From: Nemertoderma westbladi | Taxonomy: Eukaryota; Xenacoelomorpha; Nemertodermatida; Nemertodermatidae | Assembly (NCBI GenBank): GCA_032718475.1 | Contig: JAUCBJ010008501.1 | Span: 62,001 to 126,000 of the forward strand | Direction of reading: 5' to 3' | Length of the DNA: 64,000 nt | Part shown: in pieces, positions 1 through 12,100 of the stretch | Numbering within the stretch: the first letter of the stretch is position 1 | Layout of the letters: each line of letters begins with the position of its first letter | Position numbers and translations under genes: made by a program | Notes under the pieces: generated by a model | The model's input: the letters and a program-made list of their open reading frames with translations, nothing else | Database searches by the model: none | What the model was told of the DNA's origin: nothing

Positions 1-3000
1 ACATTCGGAGTTGAACCAAGGTTTACTGTGTTCCAGCTCTTGTCTACTATTGTGTGTTGTAGAGAGACGTTTGCTAGTAGATTTCTCTAATAGTTGTTTC
101 TTTGCGACATTCGGAGTTGAACCAAGGTTTACTGTGTTCCAGCTCTTGTCTACTATTGTGTGTTGTAGAGAGATGTTTGCTAGTAGATTTCTCTAATAGT
201 TGTTTCTTTGCGACATTCGGAGTTGAACCAAGGTTTGCTGTGTTCCAGCTCTTGTCTACTATTGTGTGTTGTAGAGAGATGTTTGCTAGTAGATTTCTCT
301 AATAGGTGTTTCTTTGCGACATTCGGAGTTGAACAAAGGTTTACTGTGTTCCAGCTCTTGTCTACTATTGTGTGTTGTAGAGAGATGTTTGCAAGTAGAT
401 TTCTCTAATAGTTGTTTATTTGCGACATTCGGAGTTGAACCAAGGTTTACTGTGTTCCAGCTCTTGTCTACTATTGTGTGTTGTAGAGAGATGTTTGCTA
501 GTAGATTTCTCTAATAGTTTTTATTTGCGACATTCGGAGTTGAGCCAAGGTTTACTGTGTTCTAGCTCTTGTCTACTATTGAGTGTTGTAGAGAGATGTT
601 TGCTAGTAGATTTCTCTAATAGTTGTTTCTTTGCGACATTCGGAGTTGAACAAAGGTTTACTGTGTTCCAGCTCTTGTCTACTATTGTGTGTAGAGAGAT
701 GTTTGCTAGTAGATTTCTCTAATAGTTGTTTATTTGCGACATTCGGAGTTGAACCAAGGTTTACTGTGTTCCAGCTCTTGTCTTCTATTGTGTGTTGTAG
801 AGAGATGTTTGCTAGTAGATTTCTCTAATAGTTGTTTATTTGCGACATTCGGAGTTGAACCAAGGTTTACTGTGTTCCAGCTCTTGTCTACTATCGTGTG
901 TTGTAGAGAGATGTTTGCTAGTAGATTTCTCTAATAGTTGTTTATTTGCGACATTCGGAGTTGAACCAAGGTTTACTGTGTTCCAGCTCTTGTCTACTAT
1001 TGTGTGTTGTAGAGAGATGTTTGCTAGTAGATTTCTCTAATAGTTGTTTCTTTGCGACATTCGGAGTTGAACAAAGGTTTACTGTGTTCCAGCTCTTGCC
1101 TACTATTGTGTGTAGAGAGATGTTTGCTAGTAGATTTCTCTAATAGTTGTTTCTTTGCGACATTCGGAGTTGAACCAAGATTTACTGTGTTCCAGCTCTT
1201 GTCTACTATTGTTTGTTGTAGTGAGATGTTTGCTAGTAGATTTCTCTAATAGTTGTTTCTTTGCGACATTCGGAGTTGAACAAAGGTTTACTGTGTTCCA
1301 GCTCTTGTCTCCTATTGTGTGTTGTAGAGAGATGTTTGCTAGTAGATTTCTCTAACAGTTGTTTCTTTGCGACATTCGGAGTTGAACCAAGGTTTACTGT
1401 GTTCCAGCTCTTGTCTACTATTGTGTGTAGTATATATGTTTGCTAGTAGATTTCTCTAATAGTTGTTTCTTTGCGACATTCGGAGTTGAACAAAGGTTTA
1501 CTGTGTTCCAGCTCTTGTCTACTATTGTTTGTTGTAGAAAGATGTTTGCAAGTAGATTTCTCTAATAGTTGTTTCTTTGCGACATTCGGAGTTGAACCAA
1601 GGTTTACTGTGTTCCAGCTCTTGTCTACTATTGTGTGTTGTAGAGAGATGTTTGCTAGTAGATTTCTCTAATAGATGTTTATTTGCGACATTCGGAGTTG
1701 AACCAAGGTTTACTGTGTTCCAGCTCTTGTCTACTATTGTGTGTTGTAGAGAGATGTTTGCTAGTAGATTTCTCTAATAGTTGTTTATTTGCGAATTCGG
1801 AGTTGAACCAAGGTTTACTGTGTTCCAGCTCTTGTCTACTATTGTGTGTTGTAGAGAGATGTTTGCAAGTAGATTTCTCTAATAGTTGTTTATTTGCGAC
1901 ATTCGGAGTTGAACCAAGGTTTACTGTGTTCCAGCTCTTGTCTACTATTGTGTGTTGTAGAGAGATGTTTGCTAGTAGATTTCTTTAATAGTTGTTTCTT
2001 TGCGACATTCGGAGTTGAACCAAGGTTTACTGTGTTCCAGCTCTTGTCTACTATTGTGTGTTGTAGAGAGATGTTTGCTAGTAGATTTCTCTAATAGTTG
2101 TTTCTTTGCGACATTCGGAGTTGAACAAAGGTTTACTGTGTTCCAGCTCTTGTCTACTATTGTGTGTAGAGAGATGTTTGCTAGTAGATTTCTCTAATAG
2201 TTGTTTATTTGCGACATTCGGAGTTGAACAAAGGTTTACTGTGTTCCAGTTCTTGTCTACTATTGTGTGTTGTAGAGAGATGTTTGCTAGTAGATTTCTC
2301 TAATAGTTGTTTATTTGCGACATTCGGAGTTGAACCAAGGTTTACTGTGTTCCAGCTCTTGTCTACTATTGTGTGTTGTAGAGAGATGTTTGCTAGTAGA
2401 TTTCTCTAATAGTTGTTTCTTTGCGACATTCGGAGTTGAACCAAGGTTTACTGTGTTCCAGTTCTTGTCTACTATTGTGTGTTGTAGAGAGATGTTTGCT
2501 AGTAGATTTCTCTAATAGTTGTTTATTTGCGACATTCGGAGTTGAACCAAGGTTTACTGTGTTCCAGTTCTTGTCTACTATTGTGTGTTGTAGAGAGATG
2601 TTTGCTAGTAGATTTCTCTAATAGTTGTTTATTTGCGACATTCGGAGTTGAACCAAGGTTTACTGTGTTCCAGTTCTTGTCTACTATTGTGTGTTGTAGA
2701 GAGATGTTTGCTAGTAGATTTCTCTAATAGTTGTTTATTTGCGACATTCGGAGTTGAACCAAGGTTTACTGTGTTCCAGCTCTTGTCTACTATTGTGTGT
2801 TGTAGAGAGATGTTTGCAAGTAGATTTCTCTAATAGTTGTTTATTTGCGACATTCGGAGTTGAACAAAGGTTTACTGTGTTCCAGCTCTTGTCTACTATT
2901 GTGTGTTGTAGAGAGATGTTTGCTAGTAGAGTTCTCTAATAGTTGTTTCTTTGCGACATTCGGAGTTGAACAAAGGTTTACTGTGTTCCAGCTCTTGTCT

Positions 3001-5313
3001 ACTATTGTGTGTTGTAGAGAGATGTTTGCAAGTAGATTTCTCTAATAGTTGTTTATTTGCGACATTCGGAGTTGAACCAAGGTTTACTGTGTTCCAGCTC
3101 TTGTCTACTATTGTGTGTTGTAGAGAGATGTTTGCAAGTAGATTTCTCTAATAGTTGTTTATTTGCGACATTCGGAGTTGAACCAAGGTTTACTGTGTTC
3201 CAGCTCTTGTCTACTATTGTGTGTTGTAGAGAGACGTTTGCTAGTAGATTTCTCTAATAGTTGTTTCTTTGCGACATTCGGAGTTGAACCAAGGTTTACT
3301 GTGTTCAAGCTCTTGTCTACTATTGTGTGTTGTAGAGAGATGTTTGCTAGTAGATTTCTCTAATAGTTGTTTCTTTGCGACATTCGGAGTTGAACCAAGG
3401 TTTGCTGTGTTCCAGCTCTTGTCTACTATTGTGTGTTGTAGAGAGATGTTTGCTAGTAGATTTCTCTAATAGTTGTTTCTTTGCGACATTCGGAGTTGAA
3501 CAAAGGTTTACTGTGTTCCAGCTCTTGTCTACTATTGTGTGTTGTAGAGAGATGTTTGCAAGTAGATTTCTCTAATAGTTGTTTCTTTGCGACATTCGGA
3601 GTTGAACAAAGGTTTACTGTGTTCCAGCTCTTGTCTACTATTGTGTGTAGAGAGATGTTTGCTAGTAGATTTCTCTAATAGTTGTTTATTTGCGACATTC
3701 GGAGTTGAACCAAGGTTTACTGTGTTCCAGCTCTTGTCTTCTATTGTGTGTTGTAGAGAGATGTTTGCTAGTAGATTTCTCTAATAGTTGTTTATTTGCG
3801 ACATTCGGAGTTGAACCAAGGTTTACTGTGTTCCAGCTCTTGTCTACTATCGTGTGTTGTAGAGAGATGTTTGCTAGTAGATTTCTCTAATAGTTGTTTA
3901 TTTGCGACATTCGGAGTTGAACCAAGGTTTACTGTGTTCCAGCTCTTGTCTACTATTGTGTGTTGTAGAGAGATGTTTGCTAGTAGATTTCTCTAATAGT
4001 TGTTTCTTTGCGACATTCGGAGTTGAACAAAGGTTTACTGTGTTCCAGCTCTTGCCTACTATTGTGTGTAGAGAGATGTTTGCTAGTAGATTTCTCTAAT
4101 AGTTGTTTATTTGCGACATTCGGAGTTGAACCAAGATTTACTGTGTTCCAGCTCTTGTCTACTATTGTTTGTTGTAGTGAGATGTTTGCTAGTAGATTTC
4201 TCTAATAGTTGTTTCTTTGCGACATTCGGAGTTGAACAAAGGTTTACTGTGTTCCAGCTCTTGTCTACTATTGTGTGTTGTAGAGAGATGTTTGCTAGTA
4301 GATTTCTCTAACAGTTGTTTCTTTGCGACATTCGGAGTTGAACCAAGGTTTACTGTGTTCCAGCTCTTGTCTACTATTGTGTGTAGTAGATATGTTTGCT
4401 AGTAGATTTCTCTAATAGTTGTTTATTTGCGACATTCGGAGTTGAACCAAGGTTTACTGTGTTCCAGCTCTTGTCTACTATCGTGTGTTGTAGAGAGATG
4501 TTTGCTAGTAGATTTCTCTAATAGTTGTTTATTTGCGACATTCGGAGTTGAACCAAGGTTTACTGTGTTCCAGCTCTTGTCTACTATTGTGTGTTGTAGA
4601 GAGATGTTTGCTAGTAGATTTCTCTAATAGTTGTTTCTTTGCGACATTCGGAGTTGAACAAAGGTTTACTGTGTTCCAGCTCTTGCCTACTATTGTGTGT
4701 AGAGAGATGTTTGCTAGTAGATTTCTCTAATAGTTGTTTATTTGCGACATTCGGAGTTGAACCAAGATTTACTGTGTTCCAGCTCTTGTCTACTATTGTT
4801 TGTTGTAGTGAGATGTTTGCTAGTAGATTTCTCTAATAGTTGTTTCTTTGCGACATTCGGAGTTGAACAAAGGTTTACTGTGTTCCAGCTCTTGTCTACT
4901 ATTGTGTGTTGTAGAGAGATGTTTGCTAGTAGATTTCTCTAACAGTTGTTTCTTTGCGACATTCGGAGTTGAACCAAGGTTTACTGTGTTCCAGCTCTTG
5001 TCTACTATTGTGTGTAGTAGATATGTTTGCTAGTAGATTTCTCTAATAGTTGTTTCTTTGCGACATTCGGAGTTGAACAAAGGTTTACTGTGTTCCAGCT
5101 CTTGTCTACTATTGTTTGTTGTAGAAAGATGTTTGCAAGTAGATTTCTCTAATAGTTGTTTCTTTGCGACATTCGGAGTTGAACCAAGGTTTACTGTGTT
5201 CCAGCTCTTGTCTACTATTGTGTGTAGTAGATATGTTTGCTAGTAGATTTCTCTAATAGTTGTTTCTTTGCGACATTCGGAGTTGAACCAAGGTTTACTG
5301 TGTTCCAGCTCTT
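1..5313 (+). repeat. 106-bp satellite array, first block
   Basis: About 50 head-to-tail copies of a unit near 106 bp, recognisable by GACATTCGGAGTTGAAC, TTTACTGTGTTCCAGCTC and TAGTAGATTTCTCTAATAG. A frequent 103-bp variant lacks three bases (GTGTGTAGAGAG instead of GTGTGTTGTAGAGAG). All copies have the same orientation. Neighbouring copies differ by a few substitutions, such as TTGCTAG/TTGCAAG, CTTTGCG/ATTTGCG and AACCAAGG/AACAAAGG. Rare variants recur in blocks, for example the copies at about 3796-4402 and 4427-5033 (offset 631 bp), so the array grew by multi-unit duplication. Each copy can be read as a short overlapping frame of about 65 codons, but the unit length is not a multiple of three and no continuous protein results. 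Confidence 0.97.
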
Positions 5314-6187
5314 GGCTCCAGAAGTCGAGGAAATCCTGCCAAGTACCTAACTGATCTAGACTTTGCTGATGACTTAGGAGTACTCTCAGAATCATTAGAG
5401 AGAGCCCAACGGCTCCTCAGCTCATTAGAACATGCTGCTTCTAGTGTTGGTCTTTTTATTAACTCCAGAAAGACCAAAATTCTGACAGTAAACTTTGAAA
5501 GTCCTCAGCAAGTCTCTGATCGGATGAGCATAAGCTCAAAGGATGGTATGCTTGAGCATGTGGACGACTTCTGTTACCTGGGATCATGGATCCGGAAGTC
5601 AGGTGAGGACCTTCGAATACGTAAGGGAAAGGCATGGGCAGCCTTGAATAGGCTTTCCAGGATTTGGAAGTCACCTAGAATTAATCGGAAACTTAAGGTC
5701 CGATTATTTAGAGCAGCAGTAGTTCCAGTACTCCTCTACGGGAGTCCATGCTGGGCTCTAACTGCTGAGGACACCAAATCTCTGGATGGCACATTCACAA
5801 GAATGCTACGCCGGGTTCATTGTGTCAAGTACAATGCACACATCTCCAACCAGGCACTATATAACATTGGAGGTGTCTCATTGGTTCACCCAAGCTTGAC
5901 ACTAGAACAAAATCGCCTCCGCTTTGCAGGACATTGCTTTCGCCGTGAGGACCAGCCAGTGCATAATCTTGTACTTTGGCAGCCTCATGGAGTGAATAAG
6001 CATGGTGGACAGCCCATGACTTTCTTGAGACGCATCTTAAAGGACACTGGCCTTAAAGATGCGGATGATCTAGCAAATGTCATGGGTGATAGGGAGTTGT
6101 GGCGGTGCAATTTTGTTGACAAGCCGGCACAGCATTCTTAAAAATGCAGCTGCAATGCAGCATGCCGATCCTAGTAGTAGTAGTAGT
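5314..6187 (+). pseudogene. 5'-truncated non-LTR retrotransposon fragment (RT C-terminal part)
   Basis: An open frame runs from the left junction to a TAA at 6139-6141. It begins inside the RT catalytic region: LDFADDLG, coded near 5365, is the FADD form of the metal-binding motif. It continues through the thumb/connection region (FCYLGSWIRKSG; LYGSPCWALTAED) to the usual C-terminal tail. There is no endonuclease and no N-terminal RT. The fragment ends in a (TAG)n microsatellite at 6169-6187, like the short simple-repeat tails of RTE/CR1-type elements. It interrupts a satellite unit at CCAGCTCTTG and satellite resumes with CTATTGTGTG, so it is a dead 5'-truncated insertion. A second copy of the family lies at 32462-32826 on the minus strand. 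Clade assignment (RTE-like) is tentative. Confidence 0.85.
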
Positions 6188-9100
6188 ACTATTGTGTGTT
6201 GTAGAGAGATGTTTGCTAGTAGATTTCTCTAATAGTTGTTTCTTTGCGACATTCGGAGTTGAACCAAGGTTTACTGTGTTCTAGCTCTTGTCTACTATTG
6301 TGTGTTGTAGAGAGATGTTTGCTAGTAGATTTCTCTAATAGTTGTTTCTTTGCGACATTCGGAGTTGAACCAAGGTTTACTGTGTTCCAGCTCTTGTCTA
6401 CTATTGTGTGTAGAGAGATGTTTGCTAGTAGATTTCTCTAATAGTTGTTTCTTTGCGACATTCGGAGTTGAACCAAGGTTTACTGTGTTCCAGCTCTTGT
6501 CTACTATTGTGTGTTGTAGAGAGATGTTTGCAAGTAGATTTCTCTAATAGTTGTTTCTTTGCGACATTCGGAGTTGAACCAAGGTTTACTGTGTTCCAGC
6601 TCTTGCCTACTATTGTGTGTTGTAAAGAGATGTTTGCTAGTAGATTTCTTTAATAGTTGTTTCTTTGCGACATTCGGAGTTGAACCAAGGTTTACTGTGT
6701 TCCAGCTCTTGCCTACTATTGTGTGTAGAGAGATGTTTGCTAGTAGATTTCTTTAATAGTTGTTTATTTGCGACATTCGGAGTTGAACAAAGGTTTACTG
6801 TGTTCCAGCTCTTGTCTACTATTGTGTGTAGAGAGATGTTTGCTAGTAGATTTCTCTAATAGTTGTTTCTTTGCGACATTCGGAGTTGAACAAAGGTTTA
6901 CTGTGTTCCAGCTCTTGTCTACTATTGTGTGTAGAGAGAATGTTTGCTAGTAGATTTCTCTAATAGTTGTTTCTTTGCGACATTCGGAGTTGAACCAAGG
7001 TTTACTGTGTTCCAGCTCTTGTCTACTATTGTGTGTTGTAGAGAGATGTTTGCAAGTAGATTTCTCTAATAGTTGTTTATTTGCGACATTCGGAGTTGAA
7101 CCAAGGTTTACTGTGTTCCAGCTCTTGTCTACTATTGTGTGTTGTAGAGAGATGTTTGCAAGTAGATTTCTCTAATAGTTGTTTATTTGCGACATTCGGA
7201 GTTGAACCAAGGTTTACTGTGTTCCAGCTCTTGTCTACTATTGTGTGTTGTAGAGAGACGTTTGCTAGTAGATTTCTCTAATAGTTGTTTCTTTGCGACA
7301 TTCGGAGTTGAACCAAGGTTTACTGTGTTCAAGCTCTTGTCTACTATTGTGTGTTGTAGAGAGATGTTTGCTAGTAGATTTCTCTAATAGTTGTTTCTTT
7401 GCGACATTCGGAGTTGAACCAAGGTTTACTGTGTTCCAGCTCTTGTCTACTATTGTGTGTTGTAGAGAGATGTTTGCTAGTAGATTTCTCTAATAGTTGT
7501 TTCTTTGCGACATTCGGAGTTGAACAAAGGTTTACTGTGTTCCAGCTCTTGTCTACTATTGTGTGTTGTAGAGAGATGTTTGCAAGTAGATTTCTCTAAT
7601 AGTTGTTTATTTGCGACATTCGGAGTTGAACCAAGGTTTACTGTGTTCCAGCTCTTGTCTACTATTGTGTGTTGTAGAGAGATGTTTGCTAGTAGATTTC
7701 TCTAATAGTTGTTTCTTTGCGACATTCGGAGTTGAACCAAGGTTTACTGTGTTCTAGCTCTTGTCTACTATTGAGTGTTGTAGAGAGATGTTTGCTAGTA
7801 GATTTCTCTAATAGTTGTTTCTTTGCGACATTCGGAGTTGAACAAAGGTTTACTGTGTTCCAGCTCTTGTCTACTATTGTGTGTAGAGAGATGTTTGCTA
7901 GTAGATTTCTCTAATAGTTGTTTATTTGCGACATTCGGAGTTGAACCAAGGTTTACTGTGTTCCAGCTCTTGTCTTCTATTGTGTGTTGTAGAGAGATGT
8001 TTGCTAGTAGATTTCTCTAATAGTTGTTTATTTGCGACATTCGGAGTTGAACCAAGGTTTACTGTGTTCCAGCTCTTGTCTACTATTGTGTGTTGTAGAG
8101 AGATGTTTGCTAGTAGATTTCTCTAATAGTTGTTTATTTGCGACATTCGGAGTTGAACCAAGGTTTACTGTGTTCCAGCTCTTGTCTACTATTGTGTGTT
8201 GTAGAGAGATGTTTGCTAGTAGATTTCTCTAATAGTTGTTTCTTTGCGACATTCGGAGTTGAACAAAGGTTTACTGTGTTCCAGCTCTTGCCTACTATTG
8301 TGTGTAGAGAGATGTTTGCTAGTAGATTTCTCTAATAGTTGTTTATTTGCGACATTCGGAGTTGAACCAAGATTTACTGTGTTCCAGCTCTTGTCTACTA
8401 TTGTGTGTTGTAGAGAGATGTTTGCTAGTATATTTCTCTAATAGTTGTTTCTTTGCGACATTCGGAGTTGAACAAAGGTTTACTGTGTTCCAGCTCTTGT
8501 CTACTATTGTGTGTAGAGAGATGTTTGCTAGTAGATTTCTCTAATAGTTGTTTCTTTGCGACATTCGGAGTTGAACAAAGGTTTACTGTGTTCCAGCTCT
8601 TGTCTACTATTGTGTGTAGAGAGATGTTTGCAAGTAGATTTCTCTAATAGTTGTTTATTTGCGACATTCGGAGTTGAACCAAGGTTTACTGTGTTCCAGC
8701 TCTTGTCTACTATTGTGTGTTGTAGAGAGATGTTTGCTAGTAGATTTCTCTAATAGTTGTTTCTTTGCGACATTCGGAGTTGAACAAAGGTTTACTGTGT
8801 TCCAGCTCTTGTCTACTATTGTGTGTAGAGAGATGTTTGCTAGTAGATTTCTCTAATAGTTGTTTATTTGCGACATTCGGAGTTGAACAAAGGTTTACTG
8901 TGTTCCAGCTCTTGTCTACTATTGTGTGTAGAGAGATGTTTGCTAGTAGATTTCTCTAATAGTTGTTTCTTTGCGACATTCGGAGTTAAACCAAGGTTTA
9001 CTGTGTTCCAACTCTTATCTACTATTGTGTGTAGATAGATGTTTGCTAGTAGATTTCTCTAATAGTTGTTTCTTTGCGACATTCGGAGTTGAACCAAGGT

Positions 9101-12100
9101 TTACTATGTTCCAGCTCTTGTCTACTATTGTGTGTAGATAGATGTTTACTAGTAGATTTCTCTAATAGTTGTTTCTTTGCGACATTCGGAGTTGAACCAA
9201 GGTTTACTGTGTTCCAGCTCTTGTCTACTATTGTGTGTTGTAGAGAGATGTTTGCTAGTAGATTTCTCTAATAGTTGTTTATTTGCGACATTCGGAGTTG
9301 AACAAAGGTTTACTGTGTTCCAGCTCTTGTCTACTATTGTGTGTAGAGAGATGTTTGCTAGTAGATTTCTCTAATAGTTGTTTCTTTGCGACATTCGGAG
9401 TTGAACCAAGGTTTACTGTGTTCCAGCTCTTGTCTACTATTGTGTGTTGTAGAGAGATGTTTGCAAGTAGATTTCTCTAATAGTTGTTTCTTTGCGACAT
9501 TCGGAGTTGAACCAAGGTTTACTGTGTTCCAGCTCTTGCCTACTATTGTGTGTTGTAAAGAGATGTTTGCTAGTAGATTTCTTTAATAGTTGTTTCTTTG
9601 CGACATTCGGAGTTGAACCAAGGTTTACTGTGTTCCAGCTCTTGCCTACTATTGTGTGTAGAGAGATGTTTGCTAGTAGATTTCTTTAATAGTTGTTTAT
9701 TTGCGACATTCGGAGTTGAACAAAGGTTTACTGTGTTCCAGCTCTTGTCTACTATTGTGTGTAGAGAGATGTTTGCTAGTAGATTTCTCTAATAGTTGTT
9801 TCTTTGCGACATTCGGAGTTGAACAAAGGTTTACTGTGTTCCAGCTCTTGTCTACTATTGTGTGTAGAGAGATGTTTGCTAGTAGATTTCTCTAATAGTT
9901 GTTTCTTTGCGACATTCGGAGTTGAACCAAGGTTTACTGTGTTCCAGCTCTTGTCTACTATTGTGTGTTGTAGAGAGATGTTTGCAAGTAGATTTCTCTA
10001 ATAGTTGTTTCTTTGCGACATTCGGAGTTGAACCAAGGTTTACTGTGTTCCAGCTCTTGCCTACTATTGTGTGTTGTAGAGAGATGTTTGCTAGTAGATT
10101 TCTCTAATAGTTGTTTCTTTGCGACATTCGGAGTTGAACCTTCTCTAATAGTTGTTTCTTTGCGACATTCGGAGTTGAACAAAGGTTTACTGTGTTCCAG
10201 CTCTTGTCTACAATTGTGTGTAGAGAGATGTTTGCAAGTAGATTTCTCTAATAGTTGTTTCTTTGCGACATTCGGAGTTGAACCAAGGTTTACTGTGTTC
10301 CAGCTCTTGTCTACTATTGTGTGTAGAGAGATGTTTGCAAGTAGATTTCTCTAATAGTTGTTTCTTTGCGACATTCGGAGTTGAACAAAGGTTTACTGTG
10401 TTCCAGCTCTTGTCTACTATTGTGTGTAGAGAGATGTTTGCAAGTAGATTTCTCTAATAGTTGTTTCTTTGCGACATTCGGAGTTGAACCAAGGTTTACT
10501 GTGTTCCAGCTCTTGTCTACTATTGTTTGTTGTAGTGAGATGTTTGCAAGTAGATTTCTTTAATAGTTGTTTCTTTGCGACTTTCGGAGTTGAACCAAGG
10601 TTTACTGTGTTCCAGCTCTTGTCTACTATTGTGTGTTGTAGAGAGATGTTTGCTAGTAGATTTCTCTAATAGTTGTTTATTTGCGACATTCGGAGTTGAA
10701 CCAAGGTTTACTGTGTTCCAGCTCTTGTCTACTATTGTGTGTTGTAGAGAGATGTTTGCTAGTAGATTTCTCTAATAGTTGTTTATTTGCGACATTCGGA
10801 GTTGAACCAAGGTTTACTGTGTTCCAGCTCTTGTCTACTATTGTGTGTTGTAGAGAGATGTTTGCTAGTAGATTTCTCTAATAGTTGTTTCTTTGCGACA
10901 TTCGGAGTTGAACCAAGGTTTACTGTGTTCCAGCTCTTGTCTACTATTGTGTTGTAGAGAGATGTTTGCTAGTAGATTTCTCTAATAGTTGTTTCTTTGC
11001 GACATTCGGAGTTGAACCAAGGTTTACTGTGTTCCAGCTCTTGTCTACTATTGTTGTTGTAGAGAGATGTTTGCTAGTAGATTTCTCTAATAGTTGTTTC
11101 TTTGCGACATTCGGAGTTGAACCAAGGTTTACTGTGTTCCAGCTCTTGTCTACTATTGTGTGTTGTAGAGAGATGTTTGCTAGTAGATTTCTCTAATAGT
11201 TGTTTATTTGCGACATTCGGAGTTGAACCAAGGTTTACTGTGTTCCAGCTCTTGTCTACTATTGTGTGTTGTAGAGAGATGTTTGCTAGTAGATTTCTCT
11301 AATAGTTGTTTATTTGCGACATTCGGAGTTGAACCAAGGTTTACTGTGTTCCAGCTCTTGTCTACTATTGTGTGTTGTAGAGAGATGTTTGCAAGTAGAT
11401 TTCTCTAATAGTTGTTTATTTGCGACATTCGGAGTTGAACCAAGGTTTACTGTGTTCCAGCTCTTGTCTACTATTGTGTGTTGTAGAGAGATGTTTGCTA
11501 GTAGATTTCTTTAATAGTTGTTTCTTTGCGACATTCGGAGTTGAACCAAGGTTTACTGTGTTCCAGCTCTTGTCTACTATTGTGTGTTGTAGAGAGATGT
11601 TTGCTAGTAGATTTCTCTAATAGTTGTTTCTTTGCGATATTCGGAGTTGAACAAAGGTTTACTGTGTTCCAGCTCTTGTCTACTATTGTGTGTAGAGAGA
11701 TGTTTGCTAGTAGATTTCTCTAATAGTTGTTTCTTTGCGACATTCGGAGTTGAACCAAGGTTTACTGTGTTCCAGCTCTTGTCTACTATTGTGTGTTGTA
11801 GAGAGATGTTTGCTAGTAGATTTCTCTAATAGTTGTTTATTTGCGACATTCGGAGTTGAACCAAGGTTTACTGTGTTCCAGCTCTTGTCTACTATTGTGT
11901 GTTGTAGAGAGATGTTTGCTAGTAGATTTCTCTAATAGTTGTTTCTTTGCGACATTCGGAGTTGAACAAAGGTTTACTGTGTTCCAGCTCTTGTCTACTA
12001 TTGTGTGTAGAGAGATGTTTGCTAGTAGATTTCTCTAATAGTTGTTTATTTGCGACATTCGGAGTTGAACAAAGGTTTACTGTGTTCCAGCTCTTGTCTA

